From the NCBI GenBank assembly GCA_905235595.1, contig CAJOMG010000004.1, forward strand, positions 1 through 56,014: a DNA stretch of 56,014 bases. Reading direction: 5' to 3'. Position numbers and translations under genes: made by a program. The notes below the pieces were generated by a model, which ran no database searches, was not told the DNA's origin, and saw nothing but the letters and a program-made list of their open reading frames with translations. The stretch comes from an uncultured Desulfovibrio sp. (lineage in GTDB: Bacteria > Desulfobacterota > Desulfovibrionia > Desulfovibrionales > Desulfovibrionaceae). Of this stretch, positions 8,702 to 17,749 are shown one piece after another. Numbering within the stretch: the stretch's first letter is position 1; each line of letters opens with the position of its first letter.

Positions 8702-8720
8702 TACCAAGCCGTGGTTGGTA
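8702..8720. promoter_or_regulatory. Candidate TetR operator
   Basis: TACCAA and TTGGTA form a six-base inverted repeat with a seven-base spacer, centred about 15 bases upstream of the tetR start codon at 8696. The position and symmetry fit an operator bound by the TetR product. The inverted repeat is seen directly; its function is inferred. Confidence 0.5.
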
Positions 8721-8748
8721 ATCTTAAGCATTATGATTGTGGGTTTCT

Positions 8749-11229
8749 TCATACATCATGCGTAGAATGGCGTGATGATACAGAGGAGCTCTTGTAATGT
8801 CTCCGTGACTGTCGGAAAGCATTTTGCGCATAGTCACCCAGCATTTCTAGCCTGCGATCAACCAGATCATACAGACTGTTTTTTGTAAAACCACCGTTTT
8901 TCAACCTCCGCCCTGTGGCATATCCTGTGAGCAATGTTAATGCTTCCTCGATGCGCCGTACCGGGTATACTGAGAACTGTTTTGCCTCCACAGCGGCGAG
9001 CACATCAGGGGCCAACATGAGGTGATCTACATTGTCATAGGGAATGATAACCCCTTGGGTACCTGTGAGTCCCTGACGTGCACAAACTTTGTAAAAACCT
9101 TCAATTTTGCGCGTAACGCCACCCACTGCGAGAATTTGACCAGATTGGCTCACCGCACCAGTAAACGCAAGATCGAGACGTACGGGAATATCTGCCAGTG
9201 CAGAAAGAAGCGCTGCCAGTTCAGCACCAGAGGCACTATCACCCTCGATGCCAGCATAGCTCTGTTCAAAATAGAGTGAGCCTGAGAGCACAAGTGGTTT
9301 TTTGCGGGCAAATAAATCTGTCAGATAGCTTTTGAGAATCATCATCGCTTTTGTATGAATAGGGCCCCCAAGCTCTGCTTCACGTTCGAGATCAATGATT
9401 CCCTCATGTCCCACGCCCACAGTACATGAAATGCGGTGCGGTAGGCCAAATTCAAAATCTCCGTGGCTGGTTACGGAAAGACCGTTGACCTGTCCAACGG
9501 CGTGGCCGGAGGTTTGCACTTTGATCATCTCGCGGTCGTATTCTTCCATATAGAGTTCTTCAACGAGATTCACACGATATGTGCGATGAGCATACGCTTG
9601 TTCCAGCATGGACGCAGAAACCACTGCCAAACCCTGCATGCGCGTGAGGGCTGCAGCTTCAATCATCAGCTCACGCAGCAGGGGAAAACACAAAGAAAGC
9701 CGACGCTGGTCTTCACACAGATGCGAGCCGAGATCGATAAGCCAGGCAAGGGCAGAGCGGTCAAAAGGAGGGAGTTCTGTTTCCCTGATAATGACGGCAA
9801 TATGTCCCAGGTATGCCCGTACATTGGTGCTGTCCCGCTTTGTTGTATCCGCCATATGCGCCTTGATTTTGAACAGTTTGGGAAAGCGGTCATCACTGGA
9901 AAGCAAGGTTTCATACAATGCGTCGTCGCCTATGAGCACAACTTTAATATGCAGCTGCAGGGGGGCAGGATCCAAGCCCTTGGTACGCATTGTTGTATCT
10001 GGCGCTTCGCCTGAATCATCAATGCGTGCCTGGTTGGAGCGCAGGGCACGTAACAGTCCTTCCCATGCATTTGGGTGCTGCAAAAGATCATCTATGTGCA
10101 AGATAAGAAAGCCACCGTTAGCTCTATGAATGCTTCCCGCACGGATGAGAGTGAAGTTCGTGACAAGGGCACCCATTTCAGATTCCCGTTCTACACAGCC
10201 AAGCAGATTAACGGCAGTAGGATTGTCTTCAACCACAATGGGGGCACCATGGACGCTGCTATTGTCCACCAGCAGATTTACTTCATAGCGGTAGAGTACA
10301 GTTTCTGCTGCACCGCCGTGCATCTCGCTGAGCGAGGCTGTGCCCATACTGTCTTTCTGCGTAAAGGCATCAGTATTTTTAAGGATGTCTTCACGCAATT
10401 TGTTAAAGTATTTCTTTAATTCTGGTATGGCTGGACAAAATTTGAGCATTTTTTGGACGACTGGTGAGAGTGTCGTATCCAGTACCTGACTCATGGCTTC
10501 TCTTTCAAGGCCACGCTGGTCATTTTGAAAGGTCTCTTCAGCCTTGTTCAGTTGCTGCATAAAACCGGATATGGCCTGAACCAGTGTATCTCCCCTACTT
10601 TTCAAGTTTAAGCGTAGGCTGTTGTCAAGGCGGTCAAATTCTTCTTCACTGAGGCGTTTGCCCTCCACAAGAGGATAGAGTGTCAGCGCCCCGTTTTCAT
10701 CCATGTCGAGATTGAAGCCCTTATCCACAGCCACAGAATTCATTTTATGCAGCAAGCCCAGCCGTATTGATTGAAAATTGTTCATGAGCTTAGCCTTACG
10801 CTTCATGTATGCGCCGGCCTCAAAACGACGGGGAAGTTCATGACAAATGTGTTCCACCACATCATGCAGGTATTGCTTGAGCTTTTTCCCCATGCCAGCT
10901 GGCAGGTTGAGCAGAATTGGACGATCCGGGTCTGCAAAATTATGCACATACACGAGATCGTCAGGGGTGGGGAGTTTGCGTGCCTTGGGTTGGAGGTAGC
11001 TCAATAGCATATGGCTGCGGCCAAGATCTGCCTCGCCGGAAAGGTAGACATTGTACCCCTGAGTATCAATATGGAGGGCAAGGTCTAGAGCCTGCATTGC
11101 CCGTGGTTGGAACGGGTTGGGGCGGCTGGGTCGCGGCAGGGGAATAGTCTGACTGTCATCCCAAGGTATGCGGGCGGGGTCAAATGTTGCATGCAGCCTG
11201 GATGTGGATAGAGGAGAAACTGTCGACAT
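8749..11229 (-). CDS. Lon-like ATP-dependent protease (AAA_32 / S16)
   Basis: The 826-residue protein pairs an N-terminal AAA-type region, degenerate at the first P-loop (YLSGEADLGRSHML), with a long helical insert, a Lon-related nucleotide region (ANGGFLILHIDDLL...) and a C-terminal S16 peptidase domain. The catalytic dyad is visible: Ser 667 in GDSAS and a Lys near 708 in VGGVTRKIEGFY. This is the LonB/LonC-like group, distinct from E. coli LonA, and probably degrades damaged or regulatory proteins in the cytoplasm. It follows hemC with an eight-base gap, so both may be in one transcript. Confidence 0.85.
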   Translation of the reverse strand: MSTVSPLSTSRLHATFDPARIPWDDSQTIPLPRPSRPNPFQPRAMQALDLALHIDTQGYNVYLSGEADLGRSHMLLSYLQPKARKLPTPDDLVYVHNFADPDRPILLNLPAGMGKKLKQYLHDVVEHICHELPRRFEAGAYMKRKAKLMNNFQSIRLGLLHKMNSVAVDKGFNLDMDENGALTLYPLVEGKRLSEEEFDRLDNSLRLNLKSRGDTLVQAISGFMQQLNKAEETFQNDQRGLEREAMSQVLDTTLSPVVQKMLKFCPAIPELKKYFNKLREDILKNTDAFTQKDSMGTASLSEMHGGAAETVLYRYEVNLLVDNSSVHGAPIVVEDNPTAVNLLGCVERESEMGALVTNFTLIRAGSIHRANGGFLILHIDDLLQHPNAWEGLLRALRSNQARIDDSGEAPDTTMRTKGLDPAPLQLHIKVVLIGDDALYETLLSSDDRFPKLFKIKAHMADTTKRDSTNVRAYLGHIAVIIRETELPPFDRSALAWLIDLGSHLCEDQRRLSLCFPLLRELMIEAAALTRMQGLAVVSASMLEQAYAHRTYRVNLVEELYMEEYDREMIKVQTSGHAVGQVNGLSVTSHGDFEFGLPHRISCTVGVGHEGIIDLEREAELGGPIHTKAMMILKSYLTDLFARKKPLVLSGSLYFEQSYAGIEGDSASGAELAALLSALADIPVRLDLAFTGAVSQSGQILAVGGVTRKIEGFYKVCARQGLTGTQGVIIPYDNVDHLMLAPDVLAAVEAKQFSVYPVRRIEEALTLLTGYATGRRLKNGGFTKNSLYDLVDRRLEMLGDYAQNAFRQSRRHYKSSSVSSRHSTHDV

Positions 11230-11237
11230 TGTTTTGG

Positions 11238-12167
11238 CTATCGTTGATAGAGTTTGTCCAGAATGGCGCGTCCCCCTTTGGAGAGAAGCATTTCGGCCAG
11301 GTTTTGGCCTACTTGATGCGCCAGAGAGGTGTGCCCTTGGGCTGTGTCGCGAAGTATGCAGCTACCGTCAACTTCGGCCACCAGACCATCAAGCAGCACA
11401 GTTTCTTCGTCAGTAAGTACAGCATGAGCTGCAATGGGAACCTGGCAGCCGCCGTTTAGCCCAGCAAGAAATCCACGTTCTGCTTCCACACATACGCGTG
11501 TATGTGTGTCTTCAAGGTGTGCCAGCAAGGTAAACAGTTCGTAATCGTCTTCACGGCACTCTATGCCGAGGGCGCCCTGCCCCACAGAGGGAAGAAAATA
11601 TTTTGTGTCAAACGTACACATAAATGGAGCGCGTACTTCTAACCGAGAAAGACCTGCGACTGCAAGTACGATAGCGTCATACATACCTTCGTGCAATTTG
11701 CGTAAGCGTGTGTCCACATTGCCACGCAGGCTGGATATACGCAAATCTGGCCGAAGGGCCATAAGTTGCGCTTTGCGCCGGAGACTGCTCGTTCCTACAT
11801 GGGCATGTCTAGGCAGATCACTCAGAGATGCATATGCACAAGAAAGCAGGCAGTCAGCAGGATTTTCACGCCGGGGAATGCAGCCAAGCAACAGACCAGG
11901 GGGCAGTTCTGCGGGAACATCTTTGATGCTGTGCACAGCGAGATCTGCACGGTTGTCCAGTATTGCCTCCTCGATTTCTTTGACAAACAAACCCTTGCCC
12001 CCTACCTGCGCTAACGGCACATCCTGTATGACGTCCCCCTTGGTTTTGATGATGTTCAGGGTGATAGTCAATTGGGGTTGCAGCGCCAGTAAAAGGTCTC
12101 TGACATGCTCAGCCTGCCAGAGTGCAAGTTTGCTGCCGCGAGTTGCAATAACAAGAGCGTCACGCAT
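11238..12167 (-). CDS. hemC: Hydroxymethylbilane synthase (porphobilinogen deaminase)
   Basis: HemC condenses four porphobilinogen molecules into hydroxymethylbilane in the tetrapyrrole pathway, needed for heme, siroheme and B12. The 309-residue protein shows IATRGSKLALWQA, KTKGD, the GKGLFVKEIE segment, VHSIKDVP, RRKAQL, and LNGGCQVPI with the dipyrromethane-attachment Cys at residue 241. Length and motifs are normal. It sits between the FmdB-like gene (15-base gap) and the Lon-like protease (8-base gap), all on the minus strand. Confidence 0.95.
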   Translation of the reverse strand: MRDALVIATRGSKLALWQAEHVRDLLLALQPQLTITLNIIKTKGDVIQDVPLAQVGGKGLFVKEIEEAILDNRADLAVHSIKDVPAELPPGLLLGCIPRRENPADCLLSCAYASLSDLPRHAHVGTSSLRRKAQLMALRPDLRISSLRGNVDTRLRKLHEGMYDAIVLAVAGLSRLEVRAPFMCTFDTKYFLPSVGQGALGIECREDDYELFTLLAHLEDTHTRVCVEAERGFLAGLNGGCQVPIAAHAVLTDEETVLLDGLVAEVDGSCILRDTAQGHTSLAHQVGQNLAEMLLSKGGRAILDKLYQR

Positions 12168-12182
12168 GGCTTTTCTCTGTGC

Positions 12183-12422
12183 CTAGTGACCGCAGGTAGC
12201 ACAATGCCCACCCGAGCAGCCGGCGCAACCGCCACCGGATGAAGCAGATGCTGCATCCATATCGCCACCGCCAGCAGAACCGCTTCTATGCCTTGCGCAG
12301 CAGGATACCAGCTTGTGCGTGTCAACAGAACCGCATTGCGGGCAAGATGGTGGTGTATTACCAAAAACCAGTTCTTCAAAATCGTTCCCACATTTGTTAC
12401 AGGAATATTCATAAATGGGCAT
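12183..12422 (-). CDS. FmdB-family zinc-ribbon protein
   Basis: The 79-residue protein starts MPIYEYSCNKCG and continues to CPQCGS, the two Cys pairs of the FmdB/Zn-ribbon regulatory family. The tail is Gly-, Ser- and Cys-rich (GGGCAGCSGGHCATCGH), offering further metal ligands. Such proteins are small and common; their function is poorly defined, with regulation of formamidase the original proposal. It lies 15 bases before hemC on the same strand, so it is likely co-transcribed. Confidence 0.85.
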   Translation of the reverse strand: MPIYEYSCNKCGNDFEELVFGNTPPSCPQCGSVDTHKLVSCCARHRSGSAGGGDMDAASASSGGGCAGCSGGHCATCGH

Positions 12423-12568
12423 ACTGCTACCTCCTCAATGCAGATCAGATATGCGCACCTGGCGCGGTATTGGTGTTATCGGGGTAAAGTAATTAAGTAT
12501 CACTAGACGCACTGGGCGGCAAGGTATTGCACGGCGTGCTGGTTATACCCTTCGTTTCGACTATGAGG

Positions 12569-12853
12569 TTATGGTTTTCCCTCTGCAAACATCTCTCCAA
12601 TATACTGCGTAAGCAGATTTTGAACATCACTGTCCGGTAATGCACGTACTGTGGCAAGAGCAGCAAGCTGCAAGAAACGTCGCTGCCGTCGAATGGCCAC
12701 ACTGGCAAACCCGCCGTTGAGTAAAGCCTGCGCAAGGTTTTTTTCTGTAAAGCCGCAGTGATGCTCCATATGCATGCCCTTGAGCAAGGCTGACACGCAA
12801 ACCGTAGAGAATGTCAAAGGGGGCTTCACATAATACAATAAGAAACTATGCAA
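12569..12853 (-). pseudogene. C-terminal remnant of a SAM methyltransferase
   Basis: The reading frame encodes a segment like the tail of class I SAM methyltransferases: a Met-His-rich linker (KGMHMEHHCGFTEKNL), a LAQALLNGGFASVAIRRQ helix-strand and FLQLAALATVRAL, where family members usually have F-D-L-W-A-L-A. No SAM-binding motif is present, and only five bases separate it from the gmhA-like gene upstream, so the first two-thirds of the gene are missing. A stand-alone small protein cannot be excluded, but a truncated relic fits better. Confidence 0.5.
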
Positions 12854-12858
12854 TAATT

Positions 12859-13473
12859 TTATTTGTTATTGATGTATTCAGAGAGTATGGTGGGATTTTC
12901 AAAAAGATAATAATCCGTCAGACGACAAATGATATGTCCAGCAGCAAGATGCACTTCTTGAACGATCTGGACAGGCGCATTAGGTACTGTAACGGCAATA
13001 TCGCTATAACTATGTATGATACTGTCTTCTTGATCCAATGCAACTGTCAAAAGGCCATAGCGTTTGGCCGTTAACAAGGCTATTAAAATACTGTCAGTGT
13101 CGCTGGAGCAAGAAATGCCAATCAGCATGTCGCCAGGGCGTCCTAGTGCCTCCACCTGACGTGAAAAAACATGTGAAAAATCCAGAGCCTCACTAACAGA
13201 CGTCATGGTTACCGTGTTTGTTGAGAGCGCAATTGCGGGTAGTGCAGGACGGTCCATGCTACAGCGATGTACAAATTCTGCAGCAATGTGTTGTGTGCAG
13301 GCAGCATTACCTCCATTACCGCATAGCAATATTTTGCCCCCTTTTGCCAAACAGCTTGCGGCTCGCAACGCAATTTCACGCAGTAAATTTGCTTGAGTGC
13401 GAAAAAAAACCTCGCGTAGGGCAATACCTTCGCGGGCGTGGTCGGCAATAATTACTGCTGCTGAATCTTTCAT
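12859..13473 (-). CDS. GmhA-like phosphoheptose isomerase (divergent SIS-domain protein)
   Basis: GmhA converts sedoheptulose 7-phosphate into heptose 7-phosphate for the LPS inner core. The 204-residue SIS-domain protein keeps HIAAEF (Glu 66), FSRQVEALGRPGD and QEVHLAAGH (His 175/His 180), matching the catalytic Glu and His of the family. It departs from the family at the sugar-phosphate loops: CGNGGNAACTQ replaces the usual GGSAADAQ and SCSSDTDS replaces STSGNS. It could be a relaxed or altered-specificity copy. I chose ATG 13473; the ribosome site is weak. It is divergent from nadK, with 109 bases between. Confidence 0.7.
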   Translation of the reverse strand: MKDSAAVIIADHAREGIALREVFFRTQANLLREIALRAASCLAKGGKILLCGNGGNAACTQHIAAEFVHRCSMDRPALPAIALSTNTVTMTSVSEALDFSHVFSRQVEALGRPGDMLIGISCSSDTDSILIALLTAKRYGLLTVALDQEDSIIHSYSDIAVTVPNAPVQIVQEVHLAAGHIICRLTDYYLFENPTILSEYINNK

Positions 13474-13582
13474 GGGTGATAATTGTACTAAAAATAATAA
13501 ATCGACGAATGTCTTTGATGTATGCCAAAGCGTTAGATATGACAAGATATATATAGAATTGGCCTGCACTTGCGGAGTGGCT

Positions 13583-14470
13583 ATGTATACAGTATTGTCA
13601 ACTTATATGAGCACATTTTTTCATAGACATGTCCTGATTGTCTGTAAGACCTCTCATAAGAGAGCTGCTCTTTTAGGAAATGAGGTTGCAAACTGGCTGC
13701 AATCTCTTGATTACCGCGTGACTGTGATTTCAGCTATGGAAGATATCGTCAGCTGTCTTACATCCGACACGTTACTAACTGTCGTTTTGGGCGGTGATGG
13801 TACCATACTCGGGGTTACGCGCTGTCTCATAGGGCGTCGCATACCAGTATTTGGCATCAATTTCGGCAGAGTCGGCTATTTAACTGCATCCCAACCAGAT
13901 GCTTGGCGTGAAAGCTTGACATCTTATTTCAATAAACAACTCCCTACCTATACGTGTATGGCCCTTCATTGGAGCCTGAAACGCAGAGGAGATGTCATCA
14001 CTTCAGGATATGCCGTTAATGATGTTGTTGTTAGCCGTGGTTCTCTGTCACGACTACTCACGCTAGATGTTTCTATTGACGACAATGACCTTGGTTGCTT
14101 ACGCAGTGATGGTATCATTGTGAGTTCCTCGGTGGGCACTTCCGGTTATAATGTTTCCGCTGGTGGCCCCATTGTGCCGCCCACAATGGAGATACTCGCA
14201 ATCACTCCGATTTGTGCTTTTCAGCGTATGGCCACACCAATGATTTTTCCCGGATCGACTATATGTAAAATTACTTTTTCACAGGTATCAACAGATTGTT
14301 ATATGACTGTGGACGGGCAGGAAGGGCAGATGCTGGAAAGTGGTGATGATGTAATTTTGACCGGTGAACCTGCTGCTATGCACTTTGTCTGCAGACCAAA
14401 CGGATTTTTTAATCATTTGCATTCGCAATGTTTTAGTTGTGGCTCTGCCCCATGCAAAATGGGAGAATAG
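13583..14470 (+). CDS. nadK: NAD kinase
   Basis: NAD kinase phosphorylates NAD to NADP in the cytoplasm. The 295-residue protein has the GGDGTIL motif, FGINFGRVGYL, AVNDVVVSRG (matching the conserved NE/ND region) and the SVGTSGYNVSAGGPIVPP loop. I chose ATG 13583 because CGGAG lies about six bases upstream; ATG 13607 is an alternative. An in-frame extension to 13397 would run into the gmhA-like gene and is unlikely. It ends two bases before the DUF89 gene, so the two are tightly linked. Confidence 0.92.
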   Translation: MYTVLSTYMSTFFHRHVLIVCKTSHKRAALLGNEVANWLQSLDYRVTVISAMEDIVSCLTSDTLLTVVLGGDGTILGVTRCLIGRRIPVFGINFGRVGYLTASQPDAWRESLTSYFNKQLPTYTCMALHWSLKRRGDVITSGYAVNDVVVSRGSLSRLLTLDVSIDDNDLGCLRSDGIIVSSSVGTSGYNVSAGGPIVPPTMEILAITPICAFQRMATPMIFPGSTICKITFSQVSTDCYMTVDGQEGQMLESGDDVILTGEPAAMHFVCRPNGFFNHLHSQCFSCGSAPCKMGE

Positions 14471-14472
14471 GC

Positions 14473-16224
14473 ATGAATGCTGCGGGTGTAATCCCTATTG
14501 TAAGTGACATCCACCTTGGGGAAGATGTACGATTTGATGCATGGCTGTTCAGCATGATGATGGATAATAATATTGCATACCGCATGAATCCAGATATCAT
14601 TGCAGGGCCTGAACAGTTGGCATTCATGGTCAATTTGCGAGAAAATCAAGTGTATCTTCCCTGTTCCGATGCAACTTTTGCATTGCTGTACGATCCTGCC
14701 AACGCTTCAAGCCTGCAACATCAATATAACCGTGCCTGGCGTATCATTATGCGGCTGTTGCGTTCTCTCACACAGACTGTTGAGGAACGTAAACGTCTAG
14801 TGCAGTTTTGTCGTTTTCGTTTTAAGCAATCCATTGCGAAGCATACACTCATTCCCTCTCGTTTAGTCAAGCGCATGACAAATCTTGTTTTGGCACAGGC
14901 TAATCTTCCTGATGATCCATGGTGGGAGAAGCGCAGGGATTCAACAAAACGGCAGCTTGCCTTATTGAAAATGGATTCTGTATGTACAAATCTTGATGCT
15001 ATGCCTGATGCAGTTAAACCTTTGGGCATTACCGCCACACGGTGCATGCTCAATTATGTGGAACTAGCTCGGCTATTGTGTCTTTCAGCCATGTCCAGAC
15101 CCTGGCTTGATGTGCCTCCAGATAAGCACCATGTACGCGAATCCATGGATATTGCTGAACGTGCTTGTACGTTTCTGCAAAAATATTTCACAAAGAATTC
15201 AAAAACTGCTTCAACTATTCTTTTTTTATGTGATGCAGACGGCGGTGTTATTCTGGATCTCGCTGTTGCGAACCACCTTGTCAGTATGGGGCATAGGGTT
15301 ATTTTTGCTGTTAAATCAGGTTTTTTCTTTTTTGCGCCCATTTTGGATGATATGGATACAGACCCCTCTATTGCCACCATGCTAGGGCATGGAATTGTGC
15401 TGCGCAATCCTCGCATAAGTAAGAACGACCTGTTGCGCTGTCTGCGGGAATATCGTCTGGTAATTATAGGCGATGGCACAAGAGAGCGTTTAAACCTGTA
15501 CAGGACGTCAGTGACATTTTCACGAGCTTGGAAAGAGGCAGATATTATTCTCGGTAAGGGCTGGCGTTTGGCAGATGTTTTACTTGGAACTTCTCATGAA
15601 TTTACACGTGATGTTGTTTGCTATTGGTGTGATGAAGCAGGGTTCCACATTCAATTGCGTCCACATGCTGTGTCTGCACACAAGTTTACCGAAATGGATA
15701 TAACTACTCAAGCTGCAAAAATTATTGCCACTATGCGCAATGCTCATGACCATGGCCGTACGGTCATGTTTTACAGCTGTGTTATTGGAAGCATTCCAGG
15801 TGAAACAAAGACTGCCATAGCTTTGGTCAGAGCATTTATAGACAATCTGCGTAAAAGAATGGACAATGTTCTCATTATCAATCCCGCTGAGCACTTTATT
15901 GAAGGCATGGATGGCGATGACCTCATGTATATGTGGGAAAAGGTTCAACGCAGCGGGCTGATAGATGTTTGGCGTTTTCAGACAGTAGAGGACATAGAGG
16001 AAAGTTTTGCATTGCTGGGGCGTAAGGTGACACCACAGTGGTCTGGCAAAGATGCAACCTTTTCTACTGGATGCACAAAGGAAATGCGAATTGCACTTGA
16101 TGTGCAATCAAAGAATAAAGAAATGCAGATTATCGGCCCAGATCCTCAGCGTTTTTTGCGCAGGGGTGATTACGGAATCGGTAAGTTTTTTGACGCAAGT
16201 ATAGCAGATGGCATGACACGCTAG
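14473..16224 (+). CDS. DUF89 / ARMT1-like damage-control phosphatase
   Basis: The 583-residue protein contains, after an N-terminal helical domain, the DUF89 core: LFLCDADGGVILDLAVANHL (the metal-binding Asp loop, where most members have DNAGE), FAVKSGFFFF, IIGDGTRERLNL and EADIILGKGW. DUF89 enzymes are metal-dependent phosphatases that remove damaged or unwanted phosphorylated metabolites. It is about twice the length of short bacterial members, and the C-terminal 200 residues have no assignment I can make. The start at 14473 has GGGAGA nearby and lies two bases after nadK, which suggests a role linked to nucleotide or sugar-phosphate metabolism, but the substrate is unknown. Confidence 0.75.
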   Translation: MNAAGVIPIVSDIHLGEDVRFDAWLFSMMMDNNIAYRMNPDIIAGPEQLAFMVNLRENQVYLPCSDATFALLYDPANASSLQHQYNRAWRIIMRLLRSLTQTVEERKRLVQFCRFRFKQSIAKHTLIPSRLVKRMTNLVLAQANLPDDPWWEKRRDSTKRQLALLKMDSVCTNLDAMPDAVKPLGITATRCMLNYVELARLLCLSAMSRPWLDVPPDKHHVRESMDIAERACTFLQKYFTKNSKTASTILFLCDADGGVILDLAVANHLVSMGHRVIFAVKSGFFFFAPILDDMDTDPSIATMLGHGIVLRNPRISKNDLLRCLREYRLVIIGDGTRERLNLYRTSVTFSRAWKEADIILGKGWRLADVLLGTSHEFTRDVVCYWCDEAGFHIQLRPHAVSAHKFTEMDITTQAAKIIATMRNAHDHGRTVMFYSCVIGSIPGETKTAIALVRAFIDNLRKRMDNVLIINPAEHFIEGMDGDDLMYMWEKVQRSGLIDVWRFQTVEDIEESFALLGRKVTPQWSGKDATFSTGCTKEMRIALDVQSKNKEMQIIGPDPQRFLRRGDYGIGKFFDASIADGMTR

Positions 16225-16278
16225 CCGTAATCACATGGCCTGCCTGATATTTCTTCGGGATTTAAGGAGTATATATAA

Positions 16279-17712
16279 ATGCCCGCATATGAAGCTGTTA
16301 TCGGTCTTGAAGTTCACGTTCAATTGGCTACCTCTTCCAAGTTGTTCTGTTCTTGTCCTACTACTTTTGGGAAACCTGCCAACACAAATGTTTGTGAAGT
16401 CTGCTCTGGTATGCCAGGTGCTCTGCCAGTGCCAAATCGCCAAGCAGTGCACTATGCGGTGCTGGTAGGTCTTGCCACCAATTGTATTATCAACAGGCAT
16501 TCGATCTTTGCCCGCAAGAACTATTTTTATCCAGATTTGCCTTCAGGCTACCAGATATCACAATTTGACGTTCCGATCTGCGAACACGGATTTCTTGAGA
16601 TTGCAGCGGACGGTTCGCGCAAGAAAATCGGCATTACCCGTATACATATGGAGAACGATGCGGGTAAGAACATTCATCTCCAAGGAGAAAACCTGAGCTA
16701 TGTAGACCTTAATAGAGCAGGAACGCCACTGGTTGAGATTGTTTCTGAACCGGATATGCGTTCAGCTTCGGAAGCAGTTGCCTATCTCAAGGCACTTTAT
16801 GGAATAGTAACTTATTTGGGAGTATGCGACGGCAATATGGAAGAAGGGAGTTTCCGCTGTGATGCCAATGTCTCCATACGTCCAGTAGGCACCACATCTT
16901 TTGGTACTCGTACCGAATTGAAAAATGTCAACTCTTTCCGCAATGTTCAACACGCCATTGAATATGAAATTGCACGCCAGCAGGATGTGCTTGAAGATGG
17001 TGAAACTGTCATTCAAGAAACACGTCTCTATGATGCAGTAAAAAATATCACGACCTCTATGCGCAGCAAGGAAGAAGCCCATGACTATCGCTACTTCCCC
17101 GATCCTGATATCTTACCGGTAGAAATATCAGAAGAAGAGCTTGTTTCATGGCGTGCAGAACTGCCAGAATTGCCACAGTCGCGAGGAGCACGGTTTGCGG
17201 CTATGACTGGTTTGCCTGAAGCAGAGGTGGAAGTGCTCGTGCAGAGCCGTGGGTTGGCAGATTATTTTGAAAAAGCAGCTGCCAGAGCCGATGCAAAAAA
17301 GGTGGCCAACATGGTACTTGGCCCACTGCTGCGCGAATGCAATACCCGTGGAATAAGTCCGTCTAACCCGACAGCGTGGGCTATGAAGCCAGAGGCTTTG
17401 GCTGAGCTCGTTACACTCGTGAATGATGGCGTTATAAGTGCTAAAATTGCCAATGATATTTTTAGTGATTTATTTGATGCTGGCGTTATGCCTGCAGACT
17501 ATGTGAAAGAAAAAGGTCTTGTGCAGATTTCAGATTCGGCTGCATTGGAGGCTTCTATTGATGAAATATTAGCATCCAATCCTGACGAAGTCGCTGCCTA
17601 CCGTGGAGGCAAGACTAAGCTGATAAGCTTTTTTGTAGGGCAGGTTATGCGTGCTACCAAGGGAAAGGCCAATCCTTCTTTAGTTAATAAATTGCTTTTG
17701 CAAAAACTTTAG
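16279..17712 (+). CDS. gatB: Aspartyl/glutamyl-tRNA amidotransferase subunit B
   Basis: GatB, with GatA and GatC, converts Glu-tRNA(Gln) and Asp-tRNA(Asn) to Gln- and Asn-tRNA. The 477-residue protein shows [13 protein letters not shown], the zinc-site cysteines (CSCP, CEVC), [40 protein letters not shown] and a helical C-terminal YqeY-like tail. The start has AAGGAG ten bases upstream. gatA and gatC are not in this window. It follows the DUF89 gene by 54 bases. Confidence 0.95.
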   Translation: MPAYEAVIGLEVHVQLATSSKLFCSCPTTFGKPANTNVCEVCSGMPGALPVPNRQAVHYAVLVGLATNCIINRHSIFARKNYFYPDLPSGYQISQFDVPICEHGFLEIAADGSRKKIGITRIHMENDAGKNIHLQGENLSYVDLNRAGTPLVEIVSEPDMRSASEAVAYLKALYGIVTYLGVCDGNMEEGSFRCDANVSIRPVGTTSFGTRTELKNVNSFRNVQHAIEYEIARQQDVLEDGETVIQETRLYDAVKNITTSMRSKEEAHDYRYFPDPDILPVEISEEELVSWRAELPELPQSRGARFAAMTGLPEAEVEVLVQSRGLADYFEKAAARADAKKVANMVLGPLLRECNTRGISPSNPTAWAMKPEALAELVTLVNDGVISAKIANDIFSDLFDAGVMPADYVKEKGLVQISDSAALEASIDEILASNPDEVAAYRGGKTKLISFFVGQVMRATKGKANPSLVNKLLLQKL

Positions 17713-17729
17713 TTCACAACATCACGACC

Positions 17730-17749
17730 TGTCTAGAACTGCCTAGACA
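17730..17749. terminator. Possible convergent hairpin
   Basis: TGTCTAG and CTAGACA form a seven-base perfect stem with a six-base loop between the convergent gatB and 17743-18699 genes; the second arm contains the stop codon of the minus-strand gene. No T run follows, so it is only a weak terminator candidate. Confidence 0.35.

Noticed and set aside
13397-13582. Longer nadK start at 13397
   Set aside because: It would overlap the 5' end of the divergent gmhA-like gene and adds residues unlike NAD kinases; ATG 13583 has a ribosome site.
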